A stretch of 64,000 nucleotides of DNA, from contig OZ231127.1 of the NCBI GenBank assembly GCA_965153355.1, positions 72,602,001 to 72,666,000 on the forward strand, in the 5' to 3' direction. Below, piece by piece: positions 59,755 to 64,000 of the stretch. Numbering within the stretch: the stretch's first letter is position 1; every line of letters starts with the position of its first letter. The position numbers and the translations under genes are program-made. The stretch comes from Flaccisagitta enflata. Its lineage: Eukaryota; Chaetognatha; Sagittoidea; Aphragmophora. Under the pieces are notes generated by a model. It had not been told where the DNA came from. It did no database searches and saw only the letters and a list, made by a program, of their open reading frames with translations.

Positions 59755-60545
59755 AAACAAGGAAGTCAAGTAATTTGGGAAAAAGTCGAAGAATACCTTC
59801 GGCTTTTTGAGACCTACGGCGGAAATCGATTTTCCCCTTTTCTCATGAGTGGTTTGAGGAAGTTGGTCAGTTTTTGGGCTCGAATGATGCTACCCATGAA
59901 ATTGATAGCTAAGAAAGAGCAAATTCTCCTCTTTAAGATGACGCCAAGTAGAATTCTGTGTGATTGATAGTTTTGGAGCTATGATTTTTTGAATCTTTTT
60001 TTTATTTTTTCGCATTTTTCTCTTTTTTTCCAAAGATCAATATTCTTCATCGATCCTAATTTTGGGTTGAATCTTTTTTAATTTATCTCATTTTTACATA
60101 TACTTAGGGGCAATGGGTACCGCTGACCATCTGACGCTTTTGTGACTATTTACTATTTCGACGTTTTAAAGCTTTTTGAGGATATGGCTCCTGCCCAGAT
60201 GCCCTGTTAACCTTCTCCAGCACTGTTCCTGCCCACGACTAGGGTAGCCGTGTTTCTGGCCTTGTTTGCATTTTTCCAAATGATCATTGATCCTAATCGT
60301 GCCCTACGTAACAGGAAAGAGTGCATTATTTGGAAAAAAGTCGAGATTCGAAGATTCGAAGACTTTTTGAGTTCCGCGAAGAAAAGTTGTTTTCCCTTTT
60401 TCTCATGGGGCGTTTGAGAAAGTTGATCAATTTTGGGGGCTGGATGAGACTACGCATGAAATTAATAGCTAAGAAAGAGCTAAATCTCCTCTTTCAGATG
60501 ACGCCAAGCAGAATTCTGTGCAATTGATAGTTTCGCATTTTTCCT
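59755..60545. repeat. Two direct copies of a segment of about 230 bp
   Basis: 59755-59985 and 60314-60545 share TTTGGGAAAAAGTCGA-type starts, TTCTCATG(A/G)G, ATAGCTAAGAAAGAGC and CAGATGACGCCAAG-type blocks, at about 85 percent by eye. Between them lie a family B tail (60106-60150) and a family A right half (60150-60267). Confidence 0.7.
60106..60267 (+). mobile_element. Family B tail followed by family A right half
   Basis: GGGGCAATGGGTACCGCTGA and TGACGCTTTTGTGACTATT are a family B tail. It joins at once to the family A inner and right part (CGTTTTAAAGCTTTTTGAGG, CCTGCCCAGATGCCCTG, ACGACTAGGGTAGCCGTG, CTGGCCTTGTTT). Both pieces point the same way and both lack left ends. Confidence 0.75.
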
Positions 60546-60633
60546 AAAAATTAGGAATTAAGTTATTGAGGTCTATTTCAACTTCGATTGTCCCAGATGA
60601 TGATTGTGCATGCTGGCAGCAAAGTCTCTCACT

Positions 60634-60725
60634 CTTTTAGTCGTGGAATCTATAAGAGGCTTTGTCCATCTGTCTAGCAGTCTATCCGTTGGTCTGTTGG
60701 TCCATCAGTCTATCCATGGTGATCA
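60634..60725 (+). mobile_element. Family A left-end fragment
   Basis: CTTTTAGTCGTGGAATCTAT, AAGAGGCTTTGTCC and GTCTATCCGTTGGTC repeats. No right end. Confidence 0.55.
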
Positions 60726-60777
60726 AGTCAAAAGTGGAAAAACAAGCATTCTCACTCTCTCTTTCTTTCTCTGTCTC

Positions 60778-60979
<202 letters not shown>

Positions 60980-61690
60980 TTACGACTTTTTTCCTACAGC
61001 GATTAGCCGCCTTTATTGTAAAACGATTTGGGAAGTGAATGAGGGCTGATGGAGTGGGTGTCTCTTATAATGATATTGAAAAACGTATTAACCTAAGCCA
61101 GGGTAACTGAAGGAGAGAACCGTTTCCAAAACAATGAAAACAATTAAACTTAAATAACATTCTACAAGATGTAGGCAGGGGTAAACATGTTCATACGCGT
61201 TCTATCGCGTTCGAACGCGTTTCGTATTAAACTTGGCCTAAAGATACGGTAATCGATCAGTGAGCGCATCGGGTTCGAATATGCAGCGTCAAATTTGGCA
61301 TTGTTAAAAAACAGGATCTACTGATTCTACACGCGTTTCATCTTTTTCCTTTTTTTTCTTCTCTAAATCTTTTCCTCATTTCACTGGTGGTACTTAGCTC
61401 TCATCCGAGAAAAATCTTCAGAGGGATTTCTCTGGCTTTCTCTCAACATCTCTTTTCCTCTCTTCGTCCTCGTTTTGTCTCCTTATCCAGATTTGTCTCT
61501 GTCTCAGTCTGTCTGTCTTTATACCTTGCATTGTCTATAGGTTCTTGTTTATGGGTCTATCTGCCTTTTTGTCTCTCATTCTCTCATTCTCTCTGTCTTT
61601 CTGTCTCTATCTCTACCTCTGTCTCTACCTCTGTCCCTGTTACCCTGTCAGTCTCAGTCTGTTTCTACTTGTCTCTGGCAGTCAACATAG

Positions 61691-61797
<107 letters not shown>

Positions 61798-61917
61798 TTG
61801 TCGGCATATTATTATTCGACGCAGAACATTTCGGCTCTTCCAGATTTCCATGAATCCATTTCACACATTTTAGTCAGTCTATCTGTCCATCTGTCTGTCC
61901 CTGTTCTAACCTTGACC

Positions 61918-62468
61918 TTTTTGGGCAGCGGCCCCGAAGGGGACGAAGTCCTTTCGAACACAGGGGGGCTTTCATTTGTCCATTCGTTCGTTTGTTTGTT
62001 CATTTGTTTGTCCCCCCCCCTCATCAGGCCCCTCAGACCTCAAATCTGGCCTCTCAGGCCTCAAATCCAGCCTCTCAAGCCTCAAATACAGCCTCTCAAG
62101 CCTCAAATCTGGCCTCTCAGGCCTCAAATCTGGCCTCTCAGGCCTCAAATCCAACCTCTCCTGCTTCAAACCCGGCCTTTCAGACCTCAAACCAGCCATC
62201 TAAGCCTCAATTTTACGCCTCAAGTCAGCCCTCTCAAGCTTCCAATTGGCATTCTCAGGCCTTCCATCAGCCTTCTTAGACCTCAGTTTAGGCTCTTGAA
62301 TGCCTTCAGTCAGCCCTCTATAGCATCTCATCCACTTCAGGCAGGACGAACGAAAGTCCCCCTGTGTTCTACAGGACTTTGTCCCCTTTGGGGCCGCTGC
62401 CCTGCTTCCCCTCACTCCAATTCACAATCACGCAAAGCAGGGCAACGTGTATCGCTGACCATATCTTG
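61918..62468 (+). mobile_element. Family B element, complete
   Basis: TTTTTGGGCAGCGGCCCCGA, GACGAAGTCCTTTCGAACAC, TTCGTTTGTTTG repeats and a run of nine Cs come first. About 15 units near CTCAGGCCTCAAATCTGGC follow. Then come the inverted copy, TGCCCTGC...GCAGGGCAACG and TATCGCTGACCATATCTTGT. Closest to 45252-45897. Confidence 0.92.
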
Positions 62469-62825
62469 TCTCTGTCTTTCTCTGTTCACGTCTTTTTTCG
62501 TCTCAGTCTCTTTTTCTCAATCTCTTTTATACTTCAGTGTCCTTCTCTCTCTCTCTCTCTCTCTCACTTTGGAACACGATTTGGACACGTGCAAACACAC
62601 GCTTAAACACACGCGATTACGACGACGACCCTCAGACTCGGTGATGTACGTGCGAGCAATTTGAATTCCAATAGATTCTGATTCCGAGGGTGTGCGAGTG
62701 TACGTGTGTACGACGTGCACGTACGTGTGTGTGTGCGTGTGCGCGTGTGTGGCGGCATGTGGCACATTTACGGGTGGGATCGTATGTCCCAAGGATTTCA
62801 CAGCGTTGTTGCAATGTCGAGAATG

Positions 62826-63040
<215 letters not shown>

Positions 63041-63119
63041 AGAGAATGGAAGAGACAGACAAACAATGACAATGACAAAATACCGCCCGACACTCCAACA
63101 CAAGACGCTAGACAAAACT

Positions 63120-63415
63120 AGAAGAACAGACAATTTACAGTCCGTCACGGAAATACCCTAATTGATACGGACAAGCAAACCGTGCGCTCTAAGCACTTGG
63201 CTGCGAAGGGTGAAGGAGAGAATTTAGATTTGGAATTTCGAGGTAATTTTGCGTCGCAGGCCTCCGTTAATAACATACAAAATGGATTAACCCTCGAAAG
63301 ATATGAGGAAATAACACAAAGAGATTTTAACACCCTCCTGCGCCCGGCTAACAGGTGTTTGTACGTGTGGAAAAAGCATCAACAATTCTACATACTCTCT
63401 CAGACGGTCATCTAA
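63120..63415 (+). CDS. Unrecognised open frame, possible exon or gene fragment
   Basis: Open from after a stop at about 63117 to the stop near 63415, about 98 codons without an internal ATG start. The composition is ordinary (NLDLEFRGNFASQASVNNIQ, LTLERYEEITQRDFNTLLRP), unlike the repeat-driven frames. No domain is recognised and no neighbouring exon is seen. Confidence 0.2.
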
Positions 63416-63790
63416 CGGGAAAAAGAAACAACCAACTAATATAAGTAGTACAGGCCATATAAGAGCCCTGGAGTACGAAAAAGCCTTTCATAATACGATT
63501 TTTTTTCTTCTTAAAGATATACTTCAACAACAACACTCATGTATTCGCAGCGGGCAAAAGATATGCTCTCTCTTTACATTTCTTTGCTTTATTTTGCTAG
63601 CAGAGAAAACAACAAGGCTTTTGCGATGTTTTCTTCACTTTCTTATCTTCCAATGTGTCATTTTCCAAGTCAAACATGCTTTTATCTCGGGCTTGCTTTT
63701 TTTTTCTTTTTAAATTTCATATTCTTAATCTTAAAACGTTTGTTTAGTCGTCTTCCACTTTGTTCTTTCTTTTCAGCGGTAGAAATAGCT
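63416..63790. other. AT-rich DNA, no gene seen
   Basis: No repeat or frame of note between the open frame and the terminal family A element. Confidence 0.4.
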
Positions 63791-63791
63791 G

Positions 63792-63948
63792 TTTTAGTCG
63801 CGTGCACGCGACTCTACAACCCGTTTTACGTCATTTTAAGTTATTTAAAGTCATTTTAAGTGAATTTACATTTAGTCTTTTAGTCTTTAAGTTTTTTGGT
63901 CTTTTGGTCTTAACAACCGCACGCGAAAGTAAGGTGTTGGCCTTGTTC
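63792..63948 (+). mobile_element. Family A element, complete, AT-rich core
   Basis: TTTTAGTCGCGTGCACGCGA and CTCTACAACCCG, then a core of TTTTAAGTCA-type and TCTTTTAGTC-type short repeats, CCGCACGCGAAAGTAAGGTG and TTGGCCTTGTT. The right end (GGTGTTGGCCTTGTT) is shared with 53306-54076. Confidence 0.85.
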
Positions 63949-64000
63949 TTTGATAAGTCATTCGTGTCATTAATCATTCCATTTTTCAATTAATAAATTT

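Overview
This window looks like nuclear DNA of an invertebrate animal. The genome appears large, gene-poor and extremely rich in repeats. The evidence is dozens of long di-, tri- and tetranucleotide tracts, a BEL/Pao-type gag with its triple zinc knuckle, a LINE reverse transcriptase remnant, hAT, Tc1/mariner and PIF/Harbinger miniature elements with textbook target duplications, and no bacterial gene organisation. I cannot name the species. No complete host gene can be supported. Nearly all long open frames are translations of microsatellites or of repeat families.

Layout. 0-7.2 kb: (AG)n, (CAA)n, (TC)n and (TTTC)n tracts, copies of repeat family A, one TA-flanked miniature element and a possible decayed exon. 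7.7-16.9 kb: a tandem segmental duplication (unit 1 at about 8.4-13.4 kb, unit 2 at 15.4-16.4 kb) separated by a 1.9-kb array of about 30-bp repeats. The two units differ by insertions, so each shows the other's pre-insertion site. The largest insertion is a 3.4-kb Tc1/mariner-like element with arms of about 0.5 kb. 17-30 kb: microsatellites, a 1.1-kb hAT-like element with a perfect 8-bp target duplication and three nested insertions, composite family B copies at 21.2-22.3 kb, and a quiet AT-rich stretch at 27.8-29.3 kb. 30-42 kb: family A copies, long (AG/TC)n, (GAAA)n, (TTG)n and (TG)n tracts and more miniature elements. 42-46.4 kb: family A and B copies arranged head to tail around a LINE 3' end. 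46.5-57 kb: the least repetitive and most gene-like part, with an N-terminal gag-like frame, a C2H2 finger, a BEL/Pao gag C-terminal half and a promoter-like ETS/YY1 cluster. 57.7-64 kb: a 278-bp duplicate of an upstream family B segment, about 760 bp of (TTC)n, and further family A and B copies.

The most striking content is a set of short interspersed elements in at least two, perhaps three, sequence-unrelated families that share one architecture. A T-run leads into a self-complementary hairpin at the left end. Next come GTCC/GTCG tetranucleotides, in family B also a poly-C tract, and then a core of tandem minisatellite that differs from copy to copy. An inverted copy of the left subterminal sequence and a short unique right tail follow. 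Family A begins with AGTCGCGTGCTACGCGACT and ends GGCCTTGTT. Family B begins GGGCAGCGGCCCC and ends GGATGACTTGTT. The layout resembles non-autonomous Helentron-type (HINE/DINE-like) elements, but no Rep/helicase frame is present here, so that assignment is inference.
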